Counted from the first letter of the stretch, positions 36,364 through 48,800 are shown. The stretch: 64,000 nt of DNA from Oscheius sp. JU75 (GCA_037178855.1 JASJZC010000006.1:8784501-8848500), one strand, 5' to 3'. The notes: generated from the letters alone by a model not told the origin. Made by a program: numbers and translations.

Positions 36364-36606
36364 TCATTGGTCAAAGTCACAGAATGATACAGAGTTGCCG
36401 ATGGTTGACTGCTTGAAAAACGATACTAACCATACAATAGGGTGACTATTACTGAATCCTCTCCATTGAGGGTACATTTTAGCTACCGCAGAGCCATTTC
36501 GAGAAACCCACATGGATCCAAAAGCTCCCTTAAATCCTTTGGATCGTCGGGAGTGCAATCGGATTAGACACGTCGAAAGAAGGAAGAAATAGGCTAATCC
36601 GCTCAT
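36364..36606 (-). CDS. Possible secreted 80-residue peptide
   Basis: The open frame begins with a signal-like segment (MSGLAYFFLLSTCLIRLHS), continues basic (RRSKGFKGAFGSMW) and ends FCDFDQ. A GTATGG donor candidate sits inside. No family recognised; it may be chance. Confidence 0.22.
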   Translation of the reverse strand: MSGLAYFFLLSTCLIRLHSRRSKGFKGAFGSMWVSRNGSAVAKMYPQWRGFSNSHPIVWLVSFFKQSTIGNSVSFCDFDQ

Positions 36607-36666
36607 AAGCAATCTTCGATCAAGAAGACCAGACTATATTTACACAATTGTTGAAGATCAGAGCGA

Positions 36667-36899
36667 GATCTGCAGACAATTTGCCTCTCTATCTCTGTCC
36701 GCCTGTTTGTATTTCCGTCTCTCTGTCTTTCTGTCCTCTTGTATCTCTGTCTCTCTGACCATCTGTCTGTCTCTCCGTCTCTCTGTCTCTCTGTCACCTT
36801 GTATCTCTCTCTCTGTATGTCGCCTTGTGTCGCTGTCTCTCTCTCTATCTCTCTATTTGTCTGTCTATCATTCTTTGTCTCTGTCTCTCTGTCCCCCAG
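36667..36899. repeat. TCTCTGTC array, about 230 bp
   Basis: Long run of units based on TCTCTGTC with interspersed CGCC/TATC variants, the second longest in the window. Confidence 0.9.
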
Positions 36900-39824
36900 A
36901 AAGTATTCCTAGCCCATCTCTCCCTACAAAGCAGCCCCACATGAGATATTAATGAGAAGACGATGGAAAAAAGCTGGAGAGAAAGAGTGCAATTGGCATA
37001 TTTGTGCCGGGGGTAAGCTAATTCGGCGGCCGGGAATGGAAGCTGAAACTCACATGTCAAGATCGAACCAGGCACAGAGCAGACTCATCCTGAATGATTT
37101 GTCTCTCGCTCTTCCTCAATGACAAAATCTACCTGGCACTGGGCTCTTCGAGCGTAATGATAGGATAGACAATGCCGTCCATTCGTCCACAAGAATTTGG
37201 CGAACTGACCGCCGAGAAAATCCCCCGCATTGGAGGAGATGGAAGCCACAGAGAGCTAGAGGAGCGAGATTCGGATTAGGCGATTGATGGGAGAGAGAGC
37301 AGCAGGAAGGGGGACAAAAGAGAAAAGATTGTTGGTGTCTTGATGTGAGCACCACCTGCCACCATGCAAAGTATCCTCGTGGATAATTGGTCTCTCGAGC
37401 AAAAACAAGAGCGACTGCTTAATTGTCGTCTGATCTCATTCCGTAGTTGTCTTTTGACCCAGAGACCAATCGCAGTCTATCACTAATTCAACACTGGGAG
37501 CCCGGAAGCGGCAAAAAGATCGCTCGCAAAGTTATGATGTCATTGTGGGAGACAGTAGTCAGCAGGAAACTTGACCATTTTAACAAAAATTTCACTGTTA
37601 ACTGCCCATTTTGATACTGTACGTCATGTGATCTGGCTTTTGGAAAACAAAAATACTTTTGTATGGGAGGTGGGGACAAGTCAGCCATAAAGGAAATTTC
37701 TGCTACTAGGCGAAGCCGCCTGTTATCGTCAGCAGCTGGTATCAAACAATGAGAGCACTAAGTCGATCCGCTAGTAGCGTAAGCAACTGATTCATTATGG
37801 TTAAAAACTACTTGACATGCTAGTCTGTGTATTATAAAAGACCAGGATCACAGGAAATCAGCTTGGAAGAGATATAGACAGATTGAGAAAATTTGTCAGA
37901 GGGGGAGGTGGAGGAGAGGGATAAGATAAGATCACTAGTACATGGTGACTAGAACAGTTCTCTTTCCACATCCTAAAGTAGAAGAATGCAGGGTAGGGAG
38001 AAAACGGAAGGGACAGGATGAGACACAGTTAGTAGACAGGACGAAAGAAATCTGCGCCCGCAACCTGCCTAGCGCCTAAGAAAATTGGTAAAAAAAATTG
38101 AAAATGGAACGAAGAGAAAGAGTCTATGAGATTCAATTTCAAAGGTTCAGAAAGAGAAGGATGGTAGTTTTATCTTCAGTGAGTGACCCAATGTTTTTAA
38201 TGCTATTCACAGATTGAGATGCAAGTAAGAAAGACAAAAGTGTCTCTGAGCATACCTGGTCTTCCTCGTCAACTGCTTCCTCAGAAGGTACATCGTCCTC
38301 TGTCTCTCTGGCAGGATGACCCTAGTTCATCGGTCTCTGAGAGCGTGTTTAATATCGGCTGAAGTGGCCAGTAGAAGAGGAGACAAATGTTCCGAAATTC
38401 ATCGGGAGCTGGCACGCCAAAACATACGAGAGAGCCAGAGGGAAATTACGCTTTGGTTAATGAGACTGGTAATGGATGATTGGTCGACTGAAAGGGACTT
38501 TTTGAAGGGTCCGGCTATAACAAAATTAGGAAAAGAAAGACGGGACGAGAGAGCGCAGATGATCTTATTAGGAATGTGGGGCCCGGAGGAGCTCCTGCTC
38601 ATAAAGCGTTCTGTTTGTCCCATGGATAGGTTTTCAGAGGGGACACACACATAAATCGCGTGTTGAAGAGAGAAGAAGAGGAATATTGCGGTCTCTGAAA
38701 GTGACACGAATCTTCTCTTCCCTTTCGGCCTGCTAGGCAGGATGAATGAGACCTGAATTAGCACAGGGAGGGAGGGAGTTCAAAGCAGAGTTTCTGTTGA
38801 CTCTGGGTGGATGAAATACGTTATGAAGAAACAGATTGAGTACAGAGAGGAGAGGGAGAGAGGTCAAAACAGATTGTTTTCTGTTGACTCTGGGTGGAGA
38901 GAATACATTAGACGGAAGCGGTTGCAAAGGTCTCTGGGAGTGGGACACACGTTCTCCCACGAGGGCCCTGCATCTCCATCTCTCTCCCGTGAGATGACTC
39001 ATTCAGGGCCCCCTTTACGGGAGAGATCCAAGAGTCAAGTGCATCTTTGGATATGCACATGGCGTCATGGCTAATGGCTCATTTGTTTGACCGAGTCTTT
39101 TTTTAGAACAGGCCGGCAAAGTATGATACGGAGTCGATTTCAATCGAAGTCTCGGTTCGGTCGTGAAAGTTCTCATCAAAGTTCTGTAATGTCTGTTATT
39201 CAGTCTGCCTCGTTTTTTTTATTGTTTGCCCTGAACCAATACCAGAGTCAACCATGTTTTTTTGATCAACTCCTGTCAAGATTAGGTGGCAAATCAGCTC
39301 CTGAGTTCAAATCACTATACGAAAACTTTGCTCCAGCTGTGACAGATCCAAAGAATTAATTGACAGAGGTGTAAGTGAATAGAAAGGACAGCTCGACAGG
39401 TTAAGTTATCGGATCATATGGAGTAGCATAGAAGGGGAAAGATTGAAAGAGACAACAGAATATGGCAAAATCAGGCAAAGCTTGAAAAAGGCAGAATAAG
39501 ACGAATGACAGACTAAGTGGAATATAACCATATTTGGACAGAGGCACAGCCCTTTCAGGATTTTACTGAACAACATCCTGATGCTCGTTGTCAGTAGAAT
39601 GGAATCCCATATGTGGAATTGTTGCCAATGTATCAACACCCATTTGGTTCTTTTGGAAGAGTACAGAAGTCACTAGAAAATTCGACCTCAAATTTGATCA
39701 AAACCAGTGGAAAGGCCATCTTTTAAAGGTTACTTTAAACCAGATTTAGTGTCCCAAAACTATTGAGACAGTACTGCATATGGTACAGGTTTCACAAACT
39801 CACATCAGAGAGAGCCGTCGCATC

Positions 39825-39998
39825 ATGTCCACCTGTTCAATGAGCGGGACGGCCAGTGTTCGAAGCCTCGGATCCTCGGTCGGGACCATGTTCAGTCTAA
39901 ATGTGGACTTTGAGAGGGAAAGAGCCTGTTATGAGAGACGAGTAAACGCAATTGAGATGGGAGGCGAGAATATGCCAATTTATCTGGGAGAGTCATAA
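39825..39998 (+). CDS. Doubtful terminal exon
   Basis: Opens MSTCSMSGTASVRSLGSSVG and runs through NVDFERERACYERRVNAIE to a stop. The charged helical part looks like protein and a CATCAG acceptor precedes it, but no upstream exon was found. Confidence 0.28.
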   Translation: MSTCSMSGTASVRSLGSSVGTMFSLNVDFERERACYERRVNAIEMGGENMPIYLGES

Positions 39999-40866
39999 GA
40001 ACGGAGTTTCGTTTCTATCATAAGGCTCGGTACCTCAATTTATAGCATGCGCCTAACATTCTTAGCCCTATGACGAAGTGCCTGACATCAGCACTTCATT
40101 AGGTTTAACTTACGCATTCTCATTTCGAAATCGTCAAAACGTATATCACACAGTTGAATTTTGGCGACCGGCTTGCTTCTATGGCACAGTGCCAAATAGC
40201 GCGATTACAGTGCCAGGAATCAGAGGTCCAGATCCCGATCTCGAAAATCTGTTTAAAAAAAATATGAAAAGTTGTGAGAATGAGAGTCGTTTTCCCATTC
40301 TGGGCTTAGAAACGACGAGCTGCTGTAACCCCGGGCAATGACGCCGATCCTGGGAACATTTGGGCTACAAAATTGCACTTGAGGGACTGCGAAAAAAAGG
40401 TGAGTCTAAATGAAAAGAGAGACGGAAATGTGAGAAGTTGGATTGAATAAGTTATCAGCCGCCGAGAAAGAGAAGGTTTGCCTTCGTGGCAACTGGGACT
40501 CTTCTCTATAGGAGCAAATCAAGGAGCTTTCGGTTCCGGGTAGAGAAGAGAGAAATGTGAGTAATTCCATATTTGGGAACAGCTTATTGACACTCTCTCT
40601 CGTTAAAGGCATAACTCATCTCACGTGGGAATACTCCTAATGAGGAAAGATTGGCCGCTCGAACATCACTCCGTCTCTCTTTATACAGAGCCCTGATAAA
40701 TAAATAGCTCGACGGAACTGGAAGAGAGTGCGTGACTGAACGCCCTCCGTTCTCAACTTGGCCTCTGGTGAATAGATAATTGCTAGGATCGAGGGTCACT
40801 GTTAAATTTATCTGTGTTCCGGTATTCTTCATGTGGACAGCTAGAAAAATCTGAAAATACCTTGAC

Positions 40867-41240
40867 TGATGCTCCCAGAAGAGGGAAAATGCGGGTCTTG
40901 CTGCTACTGACTACCAATGAGTTTGACTTTTGGAAAACAAGAAAAGTCAAGATCAAGAGTCAAGCTCTGTTCGGACTGACACTGAAGCTCCTCTGCGACT
41001 TGGCCATCCTCTTCGTCTATATCCTTCAAACCTTCAAAGAACCGATTGAAGCGATTATTCTCGACGAAGAGTAGAGCAGTCTGACTCAGAGTGAGGGACA
41101 GAACCAAAACAGAAAAGATCTGGCAGATGATGGAATGAGCAAACACGAGAAGGCCGGATCCATCCAAGTCTTCTGTTGGATGAACTGTCTCGCACTCCTG
41201 GACTCCGAGCAAACTGCCCTCTCGCGAAAGACTAAGGCAA
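40867..41240. other. Membrane-protein exon, strand ambiguous
   Basis: Plus-strand frame 40889-41074 encodes MRVLLLLTTNEFDFW, a span (FGLTLKLLCDLAILFVYIL) and an acidic end (IILDEE). The minus-strand frame 41212-40904 encodes another span (SIICQIFSVLVLSLTL) and an acidic tail. Both are well-formed; only one is likely real. Confidence 0.35.
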
Positions 41241-42296
41241 AAGTATCAAGGTGTATAAGCGTTCTTTGTCACTGCAACTAGCTTTCTTTCTCTGTGTATG
41301 CCCTATGTCTTGCGATTTTCCTTTGCCTCTCAGGCTAGCAACAACAGTTTATTCGTATATTCAGATAGCCACGTCGAGAGTCGTGCCGCATCCATACCTT
41401 AACCAGCAAACGACAATGAGTCAGCTGTCCCGGGAGAGCTGTCGTCATCATTCTGAAACCGTTGATCATTATCGCTATTAATAGAGTCGCTTGGTTAATC
41501 AAAACTGATTTAATGCCACACGAACACAGATGCTAATTAGCATGAACTCACTTATTCGGCTTTTTTTGCCTTTTTCTTGCTCTCCTGGCTCTCTTCAGGT
41601 TCTCCCATCAGCCATTCGTACAGCCAACGGATGAGCGATCAGCGACTGAACGAAATAATACATATGAAAACAAAACCATACTCACCAAAGTGCCATCCCA
41701 CCCACTTGGCTCCGCTAAATAACTGCCTGTTAGTTTGCGATCCTGAAGATTGTACTTTGTTGTTCGTTTGATTAGGCGAGTCGGAGTTGCCTTCGTGCTA
41801 GAAAAAAACAGCTAAAAGAGCAACTACTCGCCACCATGCGAAAGGGGGAGAATGGAAGGTGGCAGGCAACGGATGATAAGGAGATGAATTACGATGAAGA
41901 GACTGTGAAGGACAAATGAGACGACTGTACTATTCACACGGTCAAGACGATAAGTGAGACTGGCGCCTTAAAGCGAGTGTCCGGCTATCGCGCCCAAGCA
42001 CGCAAAGTTGGTGCGCAGTTCAAAAAAAAAATTGGCGGGAACGCCGATAAGTTGAAAAACTGGGGAGAAAACCAAAAAGTAACGAAAATAAACAGAAATC
42101 GGTAACTTTCATTCACTTTTTTCTTGTATTGTATAACCGGAGCCACCTTTTATAGCCTTGCCAAGCTTTCTCCATTTTCGGGAAGGGGCGTTACCCTGAC
42201 GGGATGACTGAATCAGGGGGCTTCTGTGTAGTATTTTATCTCATAAGAAACTAAAAAGTGAAAATAGCTGCCTGTCTATTTATTACACTTTTAGAG

Positions 42297-42612
42297 CTAG
42301 ACAAAGGAATGAACAGTCTCTTGATAATAGTAGCCGGTCTCTTCGTAGATCGGCTCGCTGTTCATTCTGGCTCTGTTCGGAGTCATTCGGACTGACTGTC
42401 TCGGCAAGACACACTTCTGCTTCTGTTGTATTTGATTCCTGACAGCGCTTCCTCCAATCCAGCAGCAGTTGCACACTGAAAAGGTGGTCGATTCTAAGGC
42501 CAGGGAACGAGTCTACCCGTGGTGAAGGCAGCCAAACAGATACAGACGAAGACCAGGATCAGGAGAAGAATGACGGGGATGATGAGGAAGGCAGACATCC
42601 AAACTGATCTGA
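42297..42612 (-). CDS. Single-pass membrane protein, 3' part
   Basis: Two exons join in phase (42612-42517, 42475-42297). A membrane span (IIPVILLLILVFVCICLAAF) is directly followed by CNCCW, a likely palmitoylation cluster, then a basic segment and a Tyr-rich end (EPIYEETGYYYQE). The tail has potential Tyr phosphorylation or sorting sites; that is inference. The upstream ectodomain exons were not found. Confidence 0.55.
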
Positions 42613-42731
42613 CTGAGAGGAAGGCAGGCAATCACGAAGTATGTGAATAGATCAATGGATCCAATGTATAGCAGAAACGGTATGTATAGTCTGTAAAGTG
42701 AATCTCAGAGTTTCGTAGCAAAATTGACCAT

Positions 42732-42820
42732 CTAGAGACAGAGAGACGGAGAGACGGGAGGCAGAGAGACAAAAGGGACACAGAGAACCAGAGACCCAGA
42801 GACAAAGAGACAATGAGTCA
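42732..42820. repeat. GACAGAGA-type array
   Basis: Units of GAGACAGAGAGACGG with substitutions over about 90 bp. Confidence 0.8.
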
Positions 42821-44228
42821 GATAGACAGATAGAAAGTGGGTGACAGAGCTGTTTACAGCCGATAGAAGCATAACGATAATCTAACTTGACAGGACAGTA
42901 TGACACTTCCACAAGACAGTATGACACTTCCATGACCAGGGAGAGCAAAACCCTGTTTGTCCACCTTCTTCCCATAGCTTTTTCTGTCATAAGACACGAG
43001 ATGTCTCCATGACTCATCCCTCCAGACACTCCAATTATTGCCTTGAGACACAACAACTACCTACTTCAGCAGTTTTAATACCCACGAATTGTTCTGTCTT
43101 CGATCTTTCTTTAATTACCAGGCTACAGCAGCATCAACACTCGAAGACAACCAACTTCGATTACATTTGTACGCTTATTCCCCGTTTCAAAATGTAATTA
43201 GGAAGCCACCGAAAGTCGTTAGACGCCGCTATCGGAATGCCTCTTTGTTCGCGTATTAGACATCTCCTTCGTCTCTTCTTTTAGAGGATTTTGGCAGGTT
43301 CCTATCTCTCTGTCTCCCATTCTTCCATAGCTATTCCATTGAACTTCGACCAGAAATGAGCCAGTTGATCGAGCTGTCATCGCTCAAGACTTGCTCGTCA
43401 TATCCAGAGTCAAGATGTAAACTGCCCCCGAGATTGTTGTTGGCTATCCGTCTTGGCCCAGCCTTTGTGTCGACAAAAGATGATGCTTCCACAGCTTAAA
43501 GTGGTCCCAGAGGTGCTCTTTCTTGCTTAGCACCCGATTAGTCTGTTCTCTCTCTGCCTCCGGGGGCTGCCCACGCCGTTCCTCCAATTCTCCTCAACAT
43601 TTATGACACATTAGTCATGTAGTCGAATAGTAAATGAACACTTTTTGGAGGGTGCCGCCACCGGGTTGCCAGGGGTCTCCTTGTCTCGGAGAGAGGCTAT
43701 TCTCACCGAGATGTCTCGATCCTGCCAGAGTTCCCTGGAGATTTAAAGTGCCAAATGAAGTTATGTGTTGGAGTGGTGGCTGGCTGCTCGTCCTCGTCGT
43801 GTCATTCCACTTCCTAATGCTGGCTAATGCCGGCAGGGATTAGCCCTGCCACACAATCTATCAGAAAAGCAGCTGTTGATTTCGCATGCACAGCAGCCTC
43901 TCTCTTTTGGCTCTGGAGTCATGTTTGCCAGTCCGGCTGCGCAACTCTGTGGATCCAATTCCAATGACCGGCTCCTCTTCCACCACTCTCCCTCTCTCCC
44001 TATGGCATCTTGTTTCCAGGTCATTCTCTCATGTCATTCTCTTTCTCAGACCAGAAACCTTCTTAAAGTGTTCCAAATAGTGCGAGATCTGTGGAAAAAA
44101 ATAATGGTCTTTGGAAGTTTCAGTTTTTGAAAAAAAAAAAAAAACTTTTGGAACTTGTTCTGTTAACAGATGTGTTGCATACCGCTTCACCCTGATCTGC
44201 CTTCCATAGATCTCTAGCGGGATTTACC

Positions 44229-44296
44229 CCTGATGGCTCAGTCGGTTAACGCTCCATCTACACAAAAAAACGTGCCGGGTTCGACTCCCAAAATCG
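44229..44296 (+). repeat. tRNA-like (SINE-like) module
   Basis: TGATGGCTCAGTCGGTTAACG (A-box) and GCCGGGTTCGACTCCC (B-box) at tRNA spacing. An A-run replaces the anticodon region (ACACAAAAAAACG). Confidence 0.6.
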
Positions 44297-44480
44297 TTTT
44301 GACTGCTCATGAAATCCTGTTTTATCACATCCACCTTTTTAAATACTCCTTCCCGCCAGATCGGCATAAGAAAAGTGCGCAGGAAAGTAAAAGCAAGGTG
44401 GAAGAATTTTCCGGGGCGACAAATGTTGCAAAAACCCTTCTGAATGTGTTTTGAGGTTATGAACCCCAAAACGGTTTGGT

Positions 44481-44550
44481 TCTCGGGAGAGTCGAACCCG
44501 CCTCGGTTTAGTGTTGTAGTCGAAGCAATAACCGATTGAGCTATGGGGCC
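44481..44550 (-). repeat. tRNA-like (SINE-like) module
   Basis: Minus strand: GGCCCCATAGCTCAATCGG, then CTTCGACTACAACAC, then GGCGGGTTCGACTC. The 5' end looks like a tRNA acceptor strand, but no complementary 3' strand follows. Confidence 0.6.
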
Positions 44551-45424
44551 AAGGGCGCGCTGTTTTTCCCCGGAGGATATGAGCTTTGATGAGCAGCAAC
44601 AATACAGAGCTAAGCAGCAAGCGGAACTCTTGCTTTAAATTCTTGGCAGAGATTTTTCAATCCTTGCGCGTTGCATTTGTGCCGTAGAGTCTAACAACGA
44701 AGCTGCTTCGTGTACCAGGACTTCGGTTTGTTCCGCCTTGGGACTCCCGCTCTTTTGACAGCTTCTGCAAGACCCGTTACCTTCAAACTGTAGACGTTTG
44801 TCGAGTCTTGTCGTGTATCAAATTTGTGGGTGAGCAGACTCAAATGCTCCACCTGCCTAAAGCGCTCTCTAAGATTATGTTCCCTCTGCATAAAGACTGA
44901 GAGAGTTCCATTCAACCGTAATGATGTGTAAATTTATGCGCGTTATTTGTCGGCAATTAGCCCTCTGAGTCCTACGTCGTAAGACAATAAAATTCGGGGC
45001 CAGTTGTCTTTCAACAGTTGTACCTCCTCGTAACCTCTCGCTGAGCCTGTCTCTCTGTCTTCCTATCTCTCTTCCAGCCCCTACTACGGATAGGATTACT
45101 TTTCTCATCCTTCCATTCCCGACACCCTCTCGTTGTCAGGTAGACACACTAACCGGATTAGTCTCATCCCGTCGATAACTCCTCCTCTTCCTCTACAGCC
45201 AATCCACTCCGCAATATTAATTCCACCAAAAGTTGAGCCATTAAGGCCCTTTTTTTCACTTTCAAATGACCCCGAAAATGGCTCGCGGTTCTCATTTCGA
45301 CGAGCCCGTAATTGTGCCCAGGACGAAAAAATATCTGATGGGCTTCACGCTCCACGTCCGAAAGACTGAAGCCCTTTCTCAATTGCCCGGCTTCCCGGTC
45401 TGTTTACTATTAGATTCTGTTCAG

Positions 45425-46757
45425 ATGTGGAGGTCGCTGCTCTATTTGGCCCTGTTGAGTATAGCCGGATTCGTGGAATGTCGCTCCCATGATAATAGAC
45501 GAACACAAGAACTCAGCTTCGTCCACACTTTTGATACCAGAGAGAGCTGCATGGCCAGGTACCCTTTTGTTTTATCACAAGGATGACTATCCCCCCACCC
45601 CCCATTAGGACTAAGGTTCTTGTAAATTTGTTTTCTTCTAACTTTGGGACCCTTTCTTCAGCCTTTTTCTGCTTAAAACATCTCGTGGGAAAAGTTGATA
45701 CTATAGAACCTTTTGGGCACCCCACTTGTGGACCATTTGAACCGCAAACTTTTTCTTCTTCTAATGTCTTCACAAATCGGCTCAAAACACTTCTATGCAC
45801 TCTCCATAAGAAAAAGTTGTGTCTGAGAATCTACTCTAGCGACGCCTGGAGAAACGGATATAGACTTTCGCTTCTGACTTAATCAGTATGCATTCTGGCA
45901 AAATCGCACTTGATCAAATGCAATGTAAATGCTTTATAAAGCGCCTAAAATTGTTTAGAGATCCTTTCGTGTCGATTGCGGAAGATTTCCGGTAACTCTA
46001 ATAGAGAAGCACTAATTTTGGGGGCTATAAATGTTCAATGGTACCGAAAAGTTTGTCACGCACGAGAGTCGACCCTGTTCGTATGGTTGCACCTCTTAGC
46101 AATACACCAACTTTTTCGCTAAAACTTTGAAGAGTTGTAACTTCCACGAAAACCATAGCTAGACAGCACTGGATGACACATTCATGTCAACTAGACGGCC
46201 ACAACCATCATAGACTGTTTTGAGTCAGGAAATCCCTAAATGTAATTATAAAGTCTTACTCAGTTCAAAGAAATCTACAAAATAGTGCTTTACAAAAAAA
46301 AGTTTGGTCTCGGACGGGATCGAACCACTGACTCTCATCAGCCTAAACCAGTAGTGACTTTAGGAAAAGAAAGAACGCAAACATCCTTCGGTTTCAGATG
46401 TCGAACAACCTGTACTCAGCACCATTCGGAAGATCTGATGATGCCAAGATGGCAATGTCCACAGCAGGTACGATATTCCTATACTTTTTCCCTTTGGACA
46501 CTCCCAATGAGTCTCCAATGCCCGAGTTCATTTCCTCTAGAGGAAATATAGGCAGACACAATTAATTCTCAAAGGGGGACCCTAAAAATCATTGCTATCT
46601 TCAGGAGGACGACGGGATGTCAGTCGAGGACGAGGAGGAAAGTACGCTTGCCGGAAATCTGGTGTTCATTGTGCCTACTGCCGTTGTAGGTAGTCTGCTA
46701 TTTCTCTTCTGCTGCATCTCGTGTCTACAACGGTTTTGTCGGAACGACGACTTGTGA
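45425..46757 (+). CDS. Small type I membrane protein, 118 residues
   Basis: Three exons (45425-45558, 46398-46467, 46605-46757) join in phase. A signal peptide (MWRSLLYLALLSIAGFVEC) precedes a short ectodomain with four Cys (ESCMARCRTTC, WQCPQ) and an acidic juxtamembrane stretch (EDDGMSVEDEEE). A membrane span (LVFIVPTAVVGSLLFLFC) is followed by a short basic tail (LQRFCRNDDL). The 839-nt intron 1 contains tRNA-like debris. Family not recognised. Confidence 0.65.
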
Positions 46758-46842
46758 TCTCTTCCCTTATTCTCATCTCTGCACCTGTGATATACAGTAA
46801 CGTGTTTTGGTTTGTAACAAATAAAGAGTTCCTATCATGCAA

Positions 46843-46925
46843 TCTCTGTCTTCCCGTCTCTGTCGATCTGTCTTCCCCTGTCTCTCTAGGTCTCTGTCTC
46901 TCTGTCTCACTATCTCTCTGTCTGT
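46843..46925. repeat. TCTCTGTC array
   Basis: About 80 bp of TCTCTGTC/TCTTCCC units just past the membrane-protein gene. Confidence 0.8.
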
Positions 46926-47220
46926 CTGAATCCTACTCGTGGCACCGTCTCTGTATCTGTCATTGTCATGATAGTAACAAGTATGTTTGTCCGTCACGAA
47001 TGAAGAAAGAGTTCTAATTAGACGCGAATGTTTTCCCTCGTAGGCGTAATTATTAGCTTGAGATTTCAATTGCTCCCTTTGCTCGGCTACCCACCAGTTC
47101 ATCTAACCGTCTCAAAGACGCTCGTCCCTCTCTTTTTTTCTCTTCCGTGTTTGCCTTTTCGCAACGCGGTCAGCAGTCAAACAAGCACGCTATACGTCAT
47201 TGACGCTTACGGGACAGATC

Positions 47221-47537
47221 GGTAGACAGTAGGTATGACAGCTGACAGAAAAATAGACAGCGAGACAGAGAGCCAGAAAACAGAGAGACAGTGAGACAAA
47301 GAGGCAAAGCGGTAGAGATAGAGCGAGACAGAGCGACAGAAAGATAGAGATATAGAGAGACCGATAGACAGAAAAACAGAGAGACAGGGAAACATAGAGA
47401 GACAGAGAGGCAAAAAAACAGAGAGACAGTGAGATAGAGAGACGCAACGACAGTGTCCGAAAGAGACAGAGGCAGAAAGACGGAGAGACAGAGAAACAGA
47501 AAGACACAGGGAAAAAGAGACAGTAAGACAGAGAGCA
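47221..47537. repeat. GACAGAGA array, about 315 bp
   Basis: Longest array in the window. Units of 8-10 bp (GACAGAGA, GACAAAGA, GGCAAAGC, GATAGAGA) drift in sequence but keep a purine/CA rhythm. Long open frames across it on the minus strand (Ser/Leu/Cys-rich) are a by-product. Confidence 0.9.
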
Positions 47538-47808
47538 GCTCTGAACTATCCAAAAGAGCATCAGAGCTCAATCTGATTTCAGAGCACCTGTTCCATGATG
47601 ATAGTGCGAACTATTTCCAGCCGCCGCCCTCTCCTGATCCAATTGAAATGTTGCCTCTGGGCTAGAATTACAAAGACCATTAGCCAAGCCAGGAGAGGTA
47701 ATGAAACCTTCTCATTCTCCGACTCCCTTGCTAGCCTCGCGTACACCTTTCCGCTAATTATGTTTATCAAATCCGTTTATTTCAGTCCCAACGTGTTTTC
47801 GCGCCAAA

Positions 47809-48348
47809 ATGTTCTATCGGTTATTCTTCCTCCTCTTCTTGTCACCAGTTCTTTCACAAGAAGGCCTCTCTTGTGAGTCAGCCGCCGACTGTGACTCTCT
47901 GTTCTTCTGTGCTGATAACGTCTGTACATGCAGGTGACTAAATTCTTCGAATCATGCCGCAAATTTGTCTTTGGACTGCGCACCAACTCAAATAGTATAC
48001 ACGCTGCGTACCGACAAAATATTGTAATCCATTTCGATACCCAAGGTGGAAGCTAGAGTTGTGCGCAGTCAAAAGCCAAATCGAAGCATTCGGTCGTCCA
48101 AGAAAAAACGGATAATATCTGACCATCTCTTATAACATGTCCATCTGCGTATCGGCAGGCTACCGTAGTCGGCTTCGATACGCAGCTACGAGTTGGTTCG
48201 CTGTGCGAAACCCAAAGTGGCGTAAATTTCCAATCAACCTCCAGATTTTAGATTCGGTCGCGCCCCCTGCGTTCCGCCACTGTTCGGCTTCGCTCCGTTG
48301 AACGTTATGCCCCGATTTCATCGAAGAAGCACGACCATGAACTTGTAA
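47809..48348 (+). CDS. Secreted Cys-rich peptide, 73 residues
   Basis: Two exons (47809-47933 and 48252-48348) join in phase. A signal peptide (MFYRLFFLLFLSPVLS) is followed by a compact segment with six Cys (LSCESAADCDS, FFCADNVCTCR), resembling an EB-module-like spacing, and one more Cys. A basic tail follows (PRFHRRSTTMNL). The intron is occupied by an inverted pair of GCGCACCAACTC motifs. Confidence 0.55.
47974..48070. repeat. Inverted pair of GACTGCGCACCAACTC motifs
   Basis: GACTGCGCACCAACTC at 47974 and GAGTTGTGCGCAGTC at 48056 are 97 bp end to end; GCTGCGTACCG and CGATACCC lie between. Related motifs occur at 48174-48208 and 48478-48520 (CGCACCAACTCG...CGATACGCAG). Confidence 0.75.
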
Positions 48349-48800
48349 TTGAAAAAAGGTTTAATATGTTGAGAAGCTTATGATAAAAGAAGGTTATCAC
48401 ACAATGAGATGCATTGCCAGTTACAAAAAAGGGGGAGGGGGTCACAGTTGGACGAACTGTTCCAATTCAGCTTCAAACTTCGCACCAACTCGTATATCAT
48501 AGACTCGATACGCAGCCTCACATCTTATACGAATTATTGCGTAGTCTGAAGTCAAAAACTGGCGCATTTCGCCTGCAAGACGATAAGGATTCAGCACAAC
48601 GCGTGTCGAGAAGTCGAACATTCGAGAGAAAAGTGAGCAAAAGGGCGAAGCGCGCCAGAAAAGATGGGGTATATCAGTTAGGAAACCCTTATTTAAATAT
48701 ATGGAACACATACAGTCAGCCCGGACCAATGTAAGCTACCTTACACAATAAATTATGGAAAATTGCACAAGCTCTGCGCCCTAAAACGGGGGCTAGATTC

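Larger units (their letters stand above)
36900..42296. other. Gene-poor 5.4-kb stretch
   Basis: Two direct copies of TGTTGACTCTGGGTGGA lie at about 38797 and 38881. A doubtful exon is at 39825-39998 and a two-strand ambiguous membrane frame at 40867-41240. A minus-strand exon pair around 41720-41580 reads GAKWVGWHF then VADRSSVG to a stop, but has no confirmed start. Nothing else is supported. Confidence 0.4.
42613..45424. other. Intergenic, repeat-bearing
   Basis: Contains a GACAGAGA array (42732-42820), an 18-bp tandem pair (GACAGTATGACACTTCCA, 42895-42932), and two tRNA-like modules (44229 and 44481). No supported gene. Confidence 0.45.

Noticed and set aside
37116..39359. Several frames of 80-120 codons on both strands
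   Set aside because: No recognisable domains, no splice context, and biased composition from GAGA/TCTC-rich DNA.
43634..43843. Frame ending in a signal-peptide-like stretch
   Set aside because: It stops three residues after the predicted cleavage site and no donor is near, so no mature product is possible.
47197..47571. Long Ser/Leu/Cys-rich open frames across the GACAGAGA arrays (also 36707-36952)
   Set aside because: They are a by-product of a repeat lacking stop codons; there is no splice context and the composition is purely repetitive.
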